Assembly (NCBI GenBank): GCA_000403315.2
Contig: KE159636.1
Span: forward strand, 1,269,358-1,333,357
Reading direction: 5' to 3'
From: Lachnospiraceae bacterium A2
Lineage (GTDB): Bacteria; Bacillota; Clostridia; Lachnospirales; Lachnospiraceae
DNA: 64,000 nucleotides
The position numbers and the translations under genes are program-made. The notes under the pieces are model-generated. The model ran no database searches. It worked only from the letters and a program-made list of their open reading frames with translations, and was not told the DNA's origin. Positions 46,423-55,869 of this stretch are shown here, one piece after another (the stretch's first letter is position 1; the number at the start of each line of letters is the position of its first letter).

Positions 46423-48147
46423 ATGGCAAGTCAAGAATTACTCAAAGAAATTTCCAATGCAGAAAAATACATAGAAAGGCATGGAGTAGATATTGACGCT
46501 GTTAATGCGTTCCATACGTATGTCTTCTGGGCAGATGAAGAAGATAAGGACATAGAAACCGCCCTAAAAATATCACCAAGGGCAAAAGAACTGATGAACC
46601 AGTATGTCATAAACGGTGCTGGCGGCGACATATGGGAACTTGAAAAATTCTGCTTTGCCAACAAGACAGGGCATGAAATGGTGGACAAGTGGTATGAGAT
46701 ATTGAAGTTGGAGGCTCCATATAAGTTTGAGAGTTATCTTTTGTATCTTGAAAAGAAAAGAGAGATAAGCGAGCGGTTCTATTCACCGAAAAGAAAACAG
46801 TTAAATAAGCATGGGCTTATACAAGCAATGCAAGATTTGGAAGATGATAAGTACGATAGAATTTGCATATCCATGCCGCCTGGTACGCAAAAAACTACTC
46901 TCGAAAAATTTTTCTGTTCATGGATAATTGGAAAATACCCAAAGGACTACAGCCTTTTCTTTTCTCATAACAGCGACATAACAGAGAAATATTATAAGGG
47001 CGTACTTGACATTACAACAGACAACCTTGAATATACATGGTCTGAAATTTTTCCAGACGTGAAATTACAAAGCACAAATGCAAAGTTGCAGGAGATAAAT
47101 TTTGGAAAGTACAAGCCGTATTCAAGTATTCAGTGTTCTTCTATCGGTTCTAAAAATGCCGGAAAAGTAAGGACAAACCGTTATCTATATTGTGATGACC
47201 TAATAGGAACCATTGAGGAAGCTCTAAACCCGACTATCCTTGATAAAATTTGGAGGATATATGGCGTTGACCTAAAACAAAGAAAACTTAATCAACAAGT
47301 AAAAGAAGTAATCATTATGACACGCTGGTCTACAAAAGATGTTGTCGGACGAATTATCGAACTGTATGGAAGTAGCGATAGAACAAAGATAATTTCCGTA
47401 GAAGACATAGATCCGATTACGGGCAAAAGCAACTTTGATTATGAGTACAACGGAATGACGGTTGAGTTTTTTAACGACCAAGCCCTTACAATGGATGATA
47501 TTTCTTATAGGTGTCTGTATAAGCAACAGCCTATTGAGCGTGAAGGTTTGCTGTTTCCAGAAGGAAAGGTTATGCGATATGACGATGAAGAAATTAAAAA
47601 ACTTAGAGAGAAACCGCCAGAACTTATTACAGGACAGTGCGATACCAAAGGAAAAGGAACAGATTTTTTTGTTTTACCATGCTTTGAAAAGTATGGAGAT
47701 TACTATTACTGTACCGATTGCGTGTGTGATAATTCCCCAGATTATGAATTGCAGTATGAAAATTCTGCAAATCTGATTGTTGACAACGAAATGCAGGATT
47801 GTGTGTTTGAGAGCAACAATGGAGGCGACAGGGTAGCAGAAGAAGTGCAAAAACGAGTGGAAGAAAAGGGATGGATATGCAATATAACATCAGTGCCAAC
47901 GGAATCAAACAAAGAGGCCAGGATTTATCAGTGCTCAAATTGGATATTGCAACACGTCAAATTTAAGGACAAGTCAATGTATGCGCCAAAAAGCCAATAC
48001 GGAGTGATGATGGCGCAGTTGCTTAGTTATTCTGTATCTGGGAAAAACATAAATGATGACGTTGCCGATGTATTTGCTACATTTGCATTGAGAATAAAAA
48101 AAGGAAATGGAAGAAGGAAAACAATCATAATGCCAAGCCCAATCTAA
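46423..48147 (+). CDS. terL: Terminase large subunit
   Basis: The 574-residue packaging motor has an ATPase domain with a deviant Walker A (MPPGTQKTTL, about residue 149) and Walker B YLYCDDLIG (about 254), then a nuclease domain starting GQCDTKGKGTDF (about 404) with a late DVADVFATFAL acidic motif. The ATG at 46423 is preferred to an in-frame start at 46366 since GGGAGG precedes it. It cuts concatemers and fills the procapsid. The gene at 29378 is the only TerS candidate seen. Confidence 0.9.
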   Translation: MASQELLKEISNAEKYIERHGVDIDAVNAFHTYVFWADEEDKDIETALKISPRAKELMNQYVINGAGGDIWELEKFCFANKTGHEMVDKWYEILKLEAPYKFESYLLYLEKKREISERFYSPKRKQLNKHGLIQAMQDLEDDKYDRICISMPPGTQKTTLEKFFCSWIIGKYPKDYSLFFSHNSDITEKYYKGVLDITTDNLEYTWSEIFPDVKLQSTNAKLQEINFGKYKPYSSIQCSSIGSKNAGKVRTNRYLYCDDLIGTIEEALNPTILDKIWRIYGVDLKQRKLNQQVKEVIIMTRWSTKDVVGRIIELYGSSDRTKIISVEDIDPITGKSNFDYEYNGMTVEFFNDQALTMDDISYRCLYKQQPIEREGLLFPEGKVMRYDDEEIKKLREKPPELITGQCDTKGKGTDFFVLPCFEKYGDYYYCTDCVCDNSPDYELQYENSANLIVDNEMQDCVFESNNGGDRVAEEVQKRVEEKGWICNITSVPTESNKEARIYQCSNWILQHVKFKDKSMYAPKSQYGVMMAQLLSYSVSGKNINDDVADVFATFALRIKKGNGRRKTIIMPSPI

Positions 48148-48161
48148 AGGAGGTTACATAC

Positions 48162-48596
48162 ATGGTAAGCAAGGAAATTTTGATACAGTATTCAGATTTG
48201 CAGGAAGAAATAAAGGAAGTCCGACAAAGAATAGAGCAGACGGAACGACAGATTGAACGAATTGAAAGCGAAAAGACCGTATGTGACAAGGTTAGGGGAG
48301 GAGAGGGTGGCTTGCAATCATTTAAAATTGAAGGTTTCCCATATCCAGAATACAGCCGAAAAAAAACATTGCTATATTCAAGAAAGGCAACGTTGACAAG
48401 CCTTGAAATGGAGCTTCTTGAAACACTGAACAAAGTAGAGGAATTTATTGCAAGCATTTCTGACAGCCGTATGAGAAGGATTATCAATCTGCGGTTCATT
48501 GAAAATCTTTCATGGAATAAAGTAGCTGACCGAATTGGCGGAGGGAATACCGAGGATAGTATCAGAATGGCTTTTAACAGATTTATGGAAAAATAA
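48162..48596 (+). CDS. Sigma-region-4-like late regulator
   Basis: The 144-residue protein has an N-terminal coiled coil (LQEEIKEVRQRIEQTERQIERIE) and a C-terminal HTH (RMRRIINLRFIENLSWNKVADRIGG) like ArpU/DUF1492-type late transcription activators. It lies between terL and the portal region. It probably switches on late genes. Confidence 0.65.
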   Translation: MVSKEILIQYSDLQEEIKEVRQRIEQTERQIERIESEKTVCDKVRGGEGGLQSFKIEGFPYPEYSRKKTLLYSRKATLTSLEMELLETLNKVEEFIASISDSRMRRIINLRFIENLSWNKVADRIGGGNTEDSIRMAFNRFMEK

Positions 48597-48691
48597 AACT
48601 TGTTCGATATGTTCGGGAAAAATTTTTTATAATTATAATTGAGATGAAATCTCGACAGAGTTTTTCGTTGACAAAATCCCCCGAATGAAAA

Positions 48692-48719
48692 GGCGTTGCC
48701 GCAACGGTAGCGTCTTTTT
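48692..48719 (+). terminator. Terminator upstream of the head module
   Basis: GGCGTTGCCG (48692-48701) and CGGTAGCGTC (48705-48714) pair with wobbles over CAA, followed by TTTTT. An IR-rich leader (48600-48680) precedes it. Confidence 0.6.
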
Positions 48720-48753
48720 GCATGGGAAAAATCAGATTTAAGGAGGGGATTTC

Positions 48754-48984
48754 ATGAGCCGAACCAAAAACATAATCCCCGAATTTACAAAGGACGAGCA
48801 AGACTACATAAAGGAACACGCAAACTTTATGGAAGAAGAATTGCTTTTCTTTGAATTGCGAAATAAACAGTATACTTATGAATACTGTGCAATGGAAATG
48901 GGCATGTGCGTGTCGGCAGTTAAGAAAGTATCAAAGAAAACTATCTCTAAGATTATGAGAGTGATACGACATATGGATATTTGA
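48754..48984 (+). CDS. HTH protein (76 aa)
   Basis: MSRTKNIIPEFTKDEQDYIKE starts after GGAGGGG. The C-terminal half YTYEYCAMEMGMCVSAVKKVSKKTISKI is a region-4-like helix-turn-helix. Possibly another late regulator. Confidence 0.6.
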   Translation: MSRTKNIIPEFTKDEQDYIKEHANFMEEELLFFELRNKQYTYEYCAMEMGMCVSAVKKVSKKTISKIMRVIRHMDI

Positions 48985-49008
48985 TTTGCGGAGAAAGAGA
49001 GGGTAATT

Positions 49009-49227
49009 ATGGATTTTGTAGAAGATGTAGAAAAATCTAAGAAATTAAAAGAAATATTATTTGGAAAACCAAGTGATTGCAAACATTGTTGCGGTGTAAG
49101 TGCGGGAGCTTTCGGAGTACATTATGCTTGCATGAATGAAAATCATAAAAGATATGGAATGAATCCGCCACTATGTTTAAATTGCGATGGATATGAAAAA
49201 GAAGAACGGGAGATTACCGAGCAATAA
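49009..49227 (+). CDS. Cys-rich hypothetical protein (72 aa)
   Basis: Cysteines in DCKHCCGV, YACMNENH and LCLNCDGYEKE resemble a zinc-binding cluster. It heads a group of four small Cys-rich genes before the portal gene. Unknown. Confidence 0.5.
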   Translation: MDFVEDVEKSKKLKEILFGKPSDCKHCCGVSAGAFGVHYACMNENHKRYGMNPPLCLNCDGYEKEEREITEQ

Positions 49228-49257
49228 TCGGATGTTTCTTTTATTTTGGAGGGAATT

Positions 49258-49422
49258 ATGAAATTTTGCGTACATGATTGGAAACGGATAGAAGAACCAA
49301 AACATTCTCATTTTAGTTATGACGGATTGGAAGTATTGACGGCTATGTGCGTGTGTAAGAAATGTGGGAAGAAAAAAGTCCGAAAATTTGCCGGAAAATA
49401 TGTAGGACAGTTATTCGGTTAG
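49258..49422 (+). CDS. Small Cys/His protein (54 aa)
   Basis: MKFCVHDWKRIEEPKHSHF follows GGAGGGAATT; CVCKKCGKKK forms a CxCxxC knuckle. Many phages carry such proteins before the portal. Unknown role. Confidence 0.5.
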   Translation: MKFCVHDWKRIEEPKHSHFSYDGLEVLTAMCVCKKCGKKKVRKFAGKYVGQLFG

Positions 49423-49432
49423 GTGGTGAGAC

Positions 49433-49603
49433 ATGGCAATAAAAGTGATTGAGTACGGAAAGCGTAATGTAAAGTGCAGTTATTGTGAAAGCAAGCTGCA
49501 ATATGAAAAAGAAGATGTCAAAACCATGCAGACAGGCATGAACGAATGGCAGAGTTATATTGTATGCCCTGTTTGCGAAGAAAAGATATATGTAAATAAT
49601 TAG
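49433..49603 (+). CDS. Zinc-ribbon protein (56 aa)
   Basis: CSYCESKLQY and CPVCEEKIYV give two CxxC knuckles separated by about 30 residues, a clear zinc ribbon. AGGTGGTGAG precedes the ATG. Confidence 0.6.
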   Translation: MAIKVIEYGKRNVKCSYCESKLQYEKEDVKTMQTGMNEWQSYIVCPVCEEKIYVNN

Positions 49604-49613
49604 GCGGTGTGGC

Positions 49614-49814
49614 ATGAAGAAATATAAACCAGTAAAAATATTCTGCCCACAATGCAATTCTCATGTAGGAACACATGATGGGCGGTCAACTATAGACAAA
49701 ATAGTAAAATGTAAAAATTGCAATAAACTTGTAATTTACAGAACGCAAACCGGAAAAGCAGAGAATAAGCCGGTTCCAAAAAGAAGCTGTAGTTCTGGCG
49801 TGACATTCATTTAA
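49614..49814 (+). CDS. Zinc-ribbon protein (66 aa)
   Basis: CPQCNSHVG and CKNCNKLVIY are two CxxC knuckles. It ends 13 bases before the portal gene and may be co-translated with it. Confidence 0.6.
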   Translation: MKKYKPVKIFCPQCNSHVGTHDGRSTIDKIVKCKNCNKLVIYRTQTGKAENKPVPKRSCSSGVTFI

Positions 49815-49827
49815 AGGCGGTGACTAA

Positions 49828-51399
49828 ATGCAAATAGGCAGATTGGAAATCTTTACAGACGAGCCGGAAATCACAGAGAAAAATGTAATAAGGGTTTTGA
49901 GGAACGCACTGCCAAAGCATTTAATCAATGCCGCACGGTGCGATTTTTTGTTGAATTATGAAGCCGGGGAACAGCCGAATACAGCAATCAAAACAACCAG
50001 AAAAGACATTCAAAGTTTCTGCCCTGATAACTTAGCGCACAAAATCACGGAATTTAAGCTCGGATTTATCTGGGGTTTCCCAATAAGCATGGTGCAGAGA
50101 GGGGAAAAAGACAGTGGAGAAAAGAAAGACGAATCCACATCTATTGCACTGCTTAACGAGCAATACGAAATGGCAAAGGTGAGAAAAAGGACACAGGAGC
50201 TTGCAAGGTTCATTGAGATATGTGGAACAGGGTTTAGTTACATAGATATAAACACGGAATATGAAGAAGGAGATAGCTACTTCGCATTAAACATACTAGA
50301 CCCAAGAACAACATTTATTGTCAAGTCAAGATATTATCCAGACCATAGACCTTTGCTTGCAGTGTCTTACCGAGAAGATGAAATGGGAAACAAATATTTT
50401 ACCTGCTTCACGAAACAGCAAAGATTTGAAATCTCCGGCGCACTGAAAATAAAAAACGGGAAAATACAAAAAGATGATAATGGAGAGCCAATCACAAATT
50501 GGTTTGAAAGGGAGCGAAGCGGGGAAAAAAACCCGCTCGGAATGCTACCGATAATTGAGTGGATTCGTTCTTATGACAGAATGGGATGTTTTGAACACCA
50601 GATACCGGCAATGAACGACCTTAATGCTTTACGCTCGAATTTTATGAACTCGATACAGCAGAACACAAATTCTCTCTGGCATTACAACGATGTGGACTTC
50701 CCTGTAGACGAAAACGGAAACGAAATAAACCCGAAGACAGGAGAGATTGTCAGGACGTTCACCACGCAGGACGGAAAATCCCCGACAATAAACCCTCTGA
50801 CACTTGATTACAACTATGATGGGCTTTTAAATAAAATAGTTTATGACAGGTCGATCATTCTGGAAGAGTGCGACGTTCCGCAAAGAAGCGAAAATGTTTC
50901 AAATTCAACCGGAATAGCAACATCGGATGCTACAGGATGGAGCGCAGCGGAAAACGCAGCGAATAAGCAGCAAAACATTACAGAAGATTGCAAAATGGAA
51001 GAAGTGAGGGTTGTTTGCAGGGCAATGCAAATTTCTCCCTACATTCCACAGGACAGCCCGATTTTAGACATAAAATATTCGGACACAAAGCCAAACATAA
51101 AAAGGCAGAAAAATTATGAACTAACGATAAAGGCAAATTACATGGCAACGTTGCTGAATTTGGGATTTTATGGAGAACACGTTATCAAAGGAGCAAATGC
51201 GTTTGACGACCCAGAGCAGGTATGGATTGACAGCCGGGAAATGATAGAGGCTATTCAGAAAAGTAAAATCACAAAACCAACGGCTAACGAAGGAACAGAA
51301 GAAACAAGGACAACAGACGGCGGAATAGAAGCGCAAATATCTAATTCGCCAATGCTTGACGGAATGTCAAAAGAAAACCCAGAGAAAGCGGAGGGATGA
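49828..51399 (+). CDS. Portal protein (SPP1 gp6-like)
   Basis: The 523-residue protein follows the SPP1-type portal pattern: N-terminal arm, GFIWGFPISM early, IEICGTGFSYIDI, and the DRMGCFEHQIPAMNDLNAL segment of the stem/crown region. It forms the ring at the capsid vertex through which DNA enters. It follows small zinc-ribbon genes and precedes a gp7-like gene. Confidence 0.85.
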   Translation: MQIGRLEIFTDEPEITEKNVIRVLRNALPKHLINAARCDFLLNYEAGEQPNTAIKTTRKDIQSFCPDNLAHKITEFKLGFIWGFPISMVQRGEKDSGEKKDESTSIALLNEQYEMAKVRKRTQELARFIEICGTGFSYIDINTEYEEGDSYFALNILDPRTTFIVKSRYYPDHRPLLAVSYREDEMGNKYFTCFTKQQRFEISGALKIKNGKIQKDDNGEPITNWFERERSGEKNPLGMLPIIEWIRSYDRMGCFEHQIPAMNDLNALRSNFMNSIQQNTNSLWHYNDVDFPVDENGNEINPKTGEIVRTFTTQDGKSPTINPLTLDYNYDGLLNKIVYDRSIILEECDVPQRSENVSNSTGIATSDATGWSAAENAANKQQNITEDCKMEEVRVVCRAMQISPYIPQDSPILDIKYSDTKPNIKRQKNYELTIKANYMATLLNLGFYGEHVIKGANAFDDPEQVWIDSREMIEAIQKSKITKPTANEGTEETRTTDGGIEAQISNSPMLDGMSKENPEKAEG

Positions 51400-51405
51400 T
51401 AAGAT

Positions 51406-52029
51406 GTGAGAGAAATTGACGAGTTAAACGACTTTTCAGAAGATGAAATATTAGACATAGATGCCTATTTTGATGAAATGGAACTTTCAGAAGAGGGAAA
51501 GGAAGAAAGAAAGAAATTCGCAAAGGATATGAAAGAAATCATTCTTTTTCTTTTCTCTCTTTTTCTTGTGATGAAAGAAAAAAGTTATATGGATAAGCGG
51601 TTTATCGTATCGCAGATACAGTCAAGATATTCAGACTTGGTTGTTGAATATATGAAAATCGACAAATACATTGAAGAACACATAAAGGAATTTTCAGAAG
51701 AAACAGTTGATACTACGCTAAAACACATTGACGAAGAATTTTATCTTTCGGAAGACAGAGGCGTACTTATATCTGTCAACGAAGCAAACAGTACGCTAAA
51801 TTACAAAGATTTTGCAAATGCGATAGCAGACGGAAAAACAGAAAAACAATGGATAACAGAAAAAGACCAAAAGGTAAGGAAAACACACAAAAGGTTAGAC
51901 AGTATGATAATTCCAATAGAAGATACGTTCGTTGTTGGAAATACGCTCATGCGATTCCCGCATGACACTTTTTATGGAATTGATTACAAGGAACTTTCGA
52001 ATTGCCGCTGTACAGTGCGGTACATTTAA
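51406..52029 (+). CDS. Head morphogenesis protein (SPP1 gp7-like)
   Basis: The 207-residue protein ends with the typical segment KQWITEKDQKVRKTHKRLDSM, then PHDTFYGIDYKELSNCRCTVRYI, found in minor head proteins. A GTG start at 51406 overlaps no gene; GGAGGGATGATAAG lies upstream. Its N-terminal half is shorter than usual. Confidence 0.8.
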   Translation: MREIDELNDFSEDEILDIDAYFDEMELSEEGKEERKKFAKDMKEIILFLFSLFLVMKEKSYMDKRFIVSQIQSRYSDLVVEYMKIDKYIEEHIKEFSEETVDTTLKHIDEEFYLSEDRGVLISVNEANSTLNYKDFANAIADGKTEKQWITEKDQKVRKTHKRLDSMIIPIEDTFVVGNTLMRFPHDTFYGIDYKELSNCRCTVRYI

Positions 52030-52193
52030 AACTAAATATTTTCAGCAATTAAGCACATGGAGAAATCCGTGTGCTTTTATTTTGCGCTAGGGACAGCGCA
52101 ATACAAGTTTCGCAAAACGATAGGGAAATCGAAAATCGCAAACCCAAAAATATTGTGAGGGAACACATTAAAACGCAGAAAGAGGTAAGAAGA

Positions 52194-52889
52194 ATGAGCA
52201 AAGAAAGCAGAAAAATCCCAATGAACCTACAGTTTTTTGCAGAGCCGGGAGAGCAAGACGGACAGCAGACACCGCCAGCAGATGACGGAAAAGAGCAAGA
52301 CGGACAGCAGACACCGCCAACAGATGACGGAAAAGAGCAAGACGGCCAGCAGACACCGCCAGCAGATGACGGAAAAGAGCCTACTGTTCAGGAACTTATG
52401 GTAGAACTCGCCAAGGTGAAAAAGGCACAGGAGCGCGCCGCAAGCGAGGCGGCAGAGTACAAGAAAAAGTACAACGCAAAGCTGTCTGAAAAAGAAAGGG
52501 TAGACGCAGAAAAGGCAGAGCGAGAAGCGGAAAGGGAAGAACAATTCCAGCAGCTTTTGAGGGAAAACAAAATCAACAAACTGGAAAAGTATTACCTTGG
52601 CGAGCTTAAATACACGCCGGACGAAGCAAGCCAGATGGCGATCGCAGAGGTTGACGACGATTTTGATGCAAAATTGAAAATCCAGCTTGCCGTAGACAAG
52701 AGGAAAAAGAAAGAGTATGAAGCGGAATTTATTAAATCAAGACCGCAGATGAATGCCGGAACGGGTGACGGAAAGGTTGTTACATTAGAACAGTTTACAA
52801 AGATGGGGGTAGCGGACAGGGTTAAACTCAAACGCTCCGACCCAGACGGATATGAAAGATTAAGGAAAGCAGAACAAGGAGGAAAATAA
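52194..52889 (+). CDS. Capsid scaffolding protein
   Basis: The 231-residue protein begins MSKESRKIPMNLQFFAE, a signature of Firmicute phage scaffolds (NLQFFAE), then three copies of EQDGQQTPP(A/T)DDGK, a long Lys/Glu coiled coil (AELAKVKKAQERAA-like) and a C-terminal part ending GYERLRKAEQGGK. The start at 52194 follows AGAGG. It should be removed after capsid assembly. Confidence 0.85.
   Translation: MSKESRKIPMNLQFFAEPGEQDGQQTPPADDGKEQDGQQTPPTDDGKEQDGQQTPPADDGKEPTVQELMVELAKVKKAQERAASEAAEYKKKYNAKLSEKERVDAEKAEREAEREEQFQQLLRENKINKLEKYYLGELKYTPDEASQMAIAEVDDDFDAKLKIQLAVDKRKKKEYEAEFIKSRPQMNAGTGDGKVVTLEQFTKMGVADRVKLKRSDPDGYERLRKAEQGGK
52251..52376 (+). repeat. Three 42-base direct repeats in the scaffold gene
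   Basis: Units at 52251-52292, 52293-52334 and 52335-52376 each encode 14 residues starting EQDGQQ. They differ by a few bases (one Ala to Thr). Such in-frame repeats can change copy number by slippage and lengthen a flexible linker. Confidence 0.9.
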
Positions 52890-52892
52890 AGT

Positions 52893-53726
52893 ATGGCATT
52901 ACCAGCAGGAGTTACAGGAATCGCAGATTTGTTCGACCCAGAGGTGGTCGGAGACCTTATTAACAAAAAGCTGATTGACGCAATTAGGTTTACGCCGCTT
53001 GCACTTGTAGATGATACGCTTGAAGGGCAGCCAGGGAGCAAGGTGAAACTTCCGTCATTTAATTATGTAGGAAGCGCAGAGAAGGTAGCAGAAGATGAAG
53101 ACCTGCCAATCAAGAAATTAACGCAGACCGAAGAAGAAGTTGAAATCATGGAGTATGGTCTTGGAATTGAGATTACAGACAGAGGGGCTGTTATGGGATT
53201 TGGAGATCCTCTTGATGAAGCTGCAAGGCAGATTACGATTGCTGTTGCAGACGGGGTAGAGAGCAGTTTGATTGATGCAGCAAGCACAACAGCTTCTTTG
53301 GTCGGAACATCTACAGCTACAAAGGTTACAGACAGGATTGCAGAGGATTTGGAACTTTTCGGAGAGGAGATTGACGGAGAAAAAGTTCTTGTGGTTCCAC
53401 CAAAAGTGCATACAGCATTAAGGAAATCATCTGACTGGATTCCAAATACGCAGATGGGTGCAGACATCATTGTAAAGGGAACGGTTGGCATGATTTACGG
53501 CTGCCAGATTGTCACGTCCAACAGGCTGAAAACAAAGAATGAGGGATTTATCATCAAACCAGGCGCACTGGCTATCATTTCAAAGAGAAATACGCTTGTA
53601 GAGTTTGACAGGGATATTCTTGGAAGAAAAACCCTGATTACAGGCTCCAAAATGTTTGCTCCGTATGTTTACGACAAGAGCAAGTTAATCAAGATTAGCT
53701 TCGGTGGGGGAAACACCGGAGCATAA
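52893..53726 (+). CDS. Major capsid protein (N4-gp56 type)
   Basis: The 277-residue protein matches N4-gp56-family capsids: PEVVGDLINKKLIDAIRFTPLA, GQPGSKVKLPSF, EYGLGIEITDRG, VVPPKVHTALRK, and KGTVGMIYGCQIVTSNRL near the end. It follows the scaffold by 3 bases, the canonical order. Length fits the HK97 fold. Confidence 0.9.
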   Translation: MALPAGVTGIADLFDPEVVGDLINKKLIDAIRFTPLALVDDTLEGQPGSKVKLPSFNYVGSAEKVAEDEDLPIKKLTQTEEEVEIMEYGLGIEITDRGAVMGFGDPLDEAARQITIAVADGVESSLIDAASTTASLVGTSTATKVTDRIAEDLELFGEEIDGEKVLVVPPKVHTALRKSSDWIPNTQMGADIIVKGTVGMIYGCQIVTSNRLKTKNEGFIIKPGALAIISKRNTLVEFDRDILGRKTLITGSKMFAPYVYDKSKLIKISFGGGNTGA

Positions 53727-53738
53727 GGAGGAAACGTT

Positions 53739-53990
53739 ATGGGAATGATTTACCACAAAAAAAGAATGTGGTCTAAGCTGAAAGAAAAGGAAGGGGAAAC
53801 TCTTCCTTTTTCTGATTCTGATATTGAATTTGAAGAAAGGCCAGAGGAGCAGCAATATACCAAGACCGACATTCAGCGCATGAGTAAAGATGACCTTGTT
53901 TCACTTGCGTCAGAAGTCGGAATTGAGGGAGCAGGAGAAATGAATGGAGCAGACCTTAAAAGGGAACTGATAGAACATTTTGAACTTTAG
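53739..53990 (+). CDS. Small head protein with SAP/Rho-like end
   Basis: The 83-residue acidic protein ends with YTKTDIQRMSKDDLVSLASEVGI...MNGADLKRELIEHFEL, resembling a Rho-N/SAP helix-extended-helix. It lies between the capsid and connector genes, a common site for such small head proteins. Confidence 0.6.
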   Translation: MGMIYHKKRMWSKLKEKEGETLPFSDSDIEFEERPEEQQYTKTDIQRMSKDDLVSLASEVGIEGAGEMNGADLKRELIEHFEL

Positions 53991-54002
53991 GAGGTGGGCG
54001 GT

Positions 54003-54338
54003 ATGCTGACCTTAGAATATGAGCTATTGGAAGATTTGAAAGAGGAATTATCCGCAACAGACCCCAAGTTTAAGCCTGAACTTATAAAGCTAAAAATCAA
54101 AAATGCAATAAGGGAAGTGAAACGGGCAAGGAACTACCCGAAACACTATACAGAAAGCGCAATCGTGGAAGATTTGGAAAACTACTATTCCAACATCCGA
54201 AACATTGCGCTTTTTGATTACAACATGATAGGTGCAGAGGGGCAGTCGTCATCATCCGAAAATGGAACATCGAGGAATTTCATAGACCGGGATAAGCTGT
54301 TTAGCGGCATTATACCGTTGTCAAGGACAGGGAGGTAA
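54003..54338 (+). CDS. Head-tail connector protein
   Basis: The 111-residue helical protein (MLTLEYELLEDLKEEL, then KLKIKNAIREVKRARNYP) resembles gp6-type adaptor proteins that sit under the portal. The ATG at 54003 is preferred to GTG 53994, which overlaps the AGGAGG site. Confidence 0.7.
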   Translation: MLTLEYELLEDLKEELSATDPKFKPELIKLKIKNAIREVKRARNYPKHYTESAIVEDLENYYSNIRNIALFDYNMIGAEGQSSSSENGTSRNFIDRDKLFSGIIPLSRTGR

Positions 54339-54342
54339 TAAA

Positions 54343-55176
54343 TTGAAATATCTTGAATTTGATATAAAAAATATGGCAATCAGCCGAACAGCAGGAGATA
54401 AAACCGCGCTTATCAGCGGCGCAGTTAATTATTTTGGACTGCACTTTAATTTTGGTGATGAATTTGCAGAAATCCCAGGCACAAAATCGGTTGAGTTTTA
54501 CAAAAACCGCAACAAAATCAGGGTTGACCTTGTTGACAATCAGTGCGCCGTTCCTAATGAATTGCTGACTGATAACAAAAATTTTGAAATGCGAGTTATC
54601 AGTGGAAATACAATCGGCACAACATGGACAAGCGTAGGTATCACAGAAAGTGGAATCGTCATGCCAGAAGAACCAGAAGAAGAAGCACCGTCTGGCATGG
54701 AATATGTAAAAACCGCAAGCGGCGAAAATGCCGCTCCATATCTTCGAGCGAGCACAAACGGTCTTGAATATTCTCAAAATGGTGAAGACTGGAATAGCGG
54801 CGTATCAGGCGTACCAGAAGTGCCGTCAAGACCAAAAGGTTCAGTATACCTTCGCAAAAATGGGGACTGGGTAAATGCAGAAGAATATCTTGCGGAAAAC
54901 GGCGGAGAAACAAATGTCATTAACGAAGTACAGGTTGACGGAACTGCACTGCCAGTCACGGACAAATCAGTAAACATTGACCTGTCTGCATATGCAAAAA
55001 CAGCCGACCTTGCAAGCGAATATGCCACAAAAACGGAGGTTGCGGCATTGCAGACCTTGACAGGCACAGCGGAAACGGTAACAGATGTTGATTACAGCAC
55101 AACGGATATATCTGATGTTATAACATCATACAACGCATTACTTTCTGCATTACGTGCAAGAGGGGTAATTGCATAA
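54343..55176 (+). CDS. Putative head fibre / decoration protein
   Basis: The 277-residue protein starts with TTG after GGGAGGTAATAAA. The N-terminal domain is a beta-rich BppU-like module (FYKNRNKIRVDLVDNQCAVPNELL), followed by a repeat-like centre (NGLEYSQNGEDWNSG) and a C-terminal helical trimerisation region (ASEYATKTEVAALQTL). The layout suggests a capsid fibre or receptor-binding tail-like protein. It is followed by a 130-base gap with an AACCGT/ACGGTT hairpin. Confidence 0.6.
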   Translation: MKYLEFDIKNMAISRTAGDKTALISGAVNYFGLHFNFGDEFAEIPGTKSVEFYKNRNKIRVDLVDNQCAVPNELLTDNKNFEMRVISGNTIGTTWTSVGITESGIVMPEEPEEEAPSGMEYVKTASGENAAPYLRASTNGLEYSQNGEDWNSGVSGVPEVPSRPKGSVYLRKNGDWVNAEEYLAENGGETNVINEVQVDGTALPVTDKSVNIDLSAYAKTADLASEYATKTEVAALQTLTGTAETVTDVDYSTTDISDVITSYNALLSALRARGVIA

Positions 55177-55309
55177 CAAGCGATTTTGGAAGATTGCGCG
55201 TGGCTTTAACCGTGTGTATTTCCATACGGTTAGGGTTGCAGGGCATCCGCCATCAGGTGGTGGAGGGCAGGCGGATTAAAATTCTATTTGCGGAAAGGAT
55301 TGAGCAAAT

Positions 55310-55648
55310 ATGACAGCAACAACAGTAAGTGTTATTGCGGCGGTTATAAGCGCATTATCGCTTTTATCAATGATTTACTTTAACTTTAAGAGCGGAAAGC
55401 GAACAGAAACGAAAGACACAGAGGAATACACAAAAGAACGAATTGAGGAAATCAAGGAACGCACTAAAGAAAACGCAATGATAAGCGGAAAACTTGACCT
55501 CATCAATTTGAGCAATCAGGAGATTAAGGAGCAGATTTCTTCTCTTGTAAAAAAAGTTGATGCTCACGGAGACAGGCTAACCAAGGTAGAGGAAAGCCTT
55601 GTTACAGCATGGAAGCGGATTGATGAAATTATTGAAAAGATTGAATAA
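55310..55648 (+). CDS. Membrane-anchored coiled-coil protein near holin
   Basis: The 112-residue protein has one N-terminal membrane segment (VSVIAAVISALSLLSMIYF), then a long coiled coil with heptads (IDEIIEKIE end). This resembles XhlA-like lysis accessory proteins except that the membrane part is N-terminal. It directly precedes the holin. Confidence 0.65.
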   Translation: MTATTVSVIAAVISALSLLSMIYFNFKSGKRTETKDTEEYTKERIEEIKERTKENAMISGKLDLINLSNQEIKEQISSLVKKVDAHGDRLTKVEESLVTAWKRIDEIIEKIE

Positions 55649-55663
55649 GGAGGACGACGAATA

Positions 55664-55867
55664 ATGAGTGACAAAACAAAGAGGTGGATTAAGGCAGCAG
55701 GAATCCGGGCCGGAAAAACTGCGGCACAGGTAGCCTTGTCAATGCTGACGGTAGGGCAGGCGGTTATGGATGTGAACTGGATAAATGTATTATCAGTATC
55801 AGCAGTGGCAGCGGTTATTTCTATCCTGACAAGCATTGCAGGGTTGCCAGAGGTTAAGGAGGACTGA
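55664..55867 (+). CDS. Holin (phage r1t type)
   Basis: The 67-residue protein has two hydrophobic segments (TAAQVALSMLTVGQAV and VLSVSAVAAVISILTSIAGLP) and a KED tail, as in r1t holins: DWxxV..A....VxSxLTSIAGLPE. It permeabilises the membrane for the endolysin, whose gene is 5 kb downstream, within the tail genes. Confidence 0.85.
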   Translation: MSDKTKRWIKAAGIRAGKTAAQVALSMLTVGQAVMDVNWINVLSVSAVAAVISILTSIAGLPEVKED

Positions 55868-55869
55868 CG

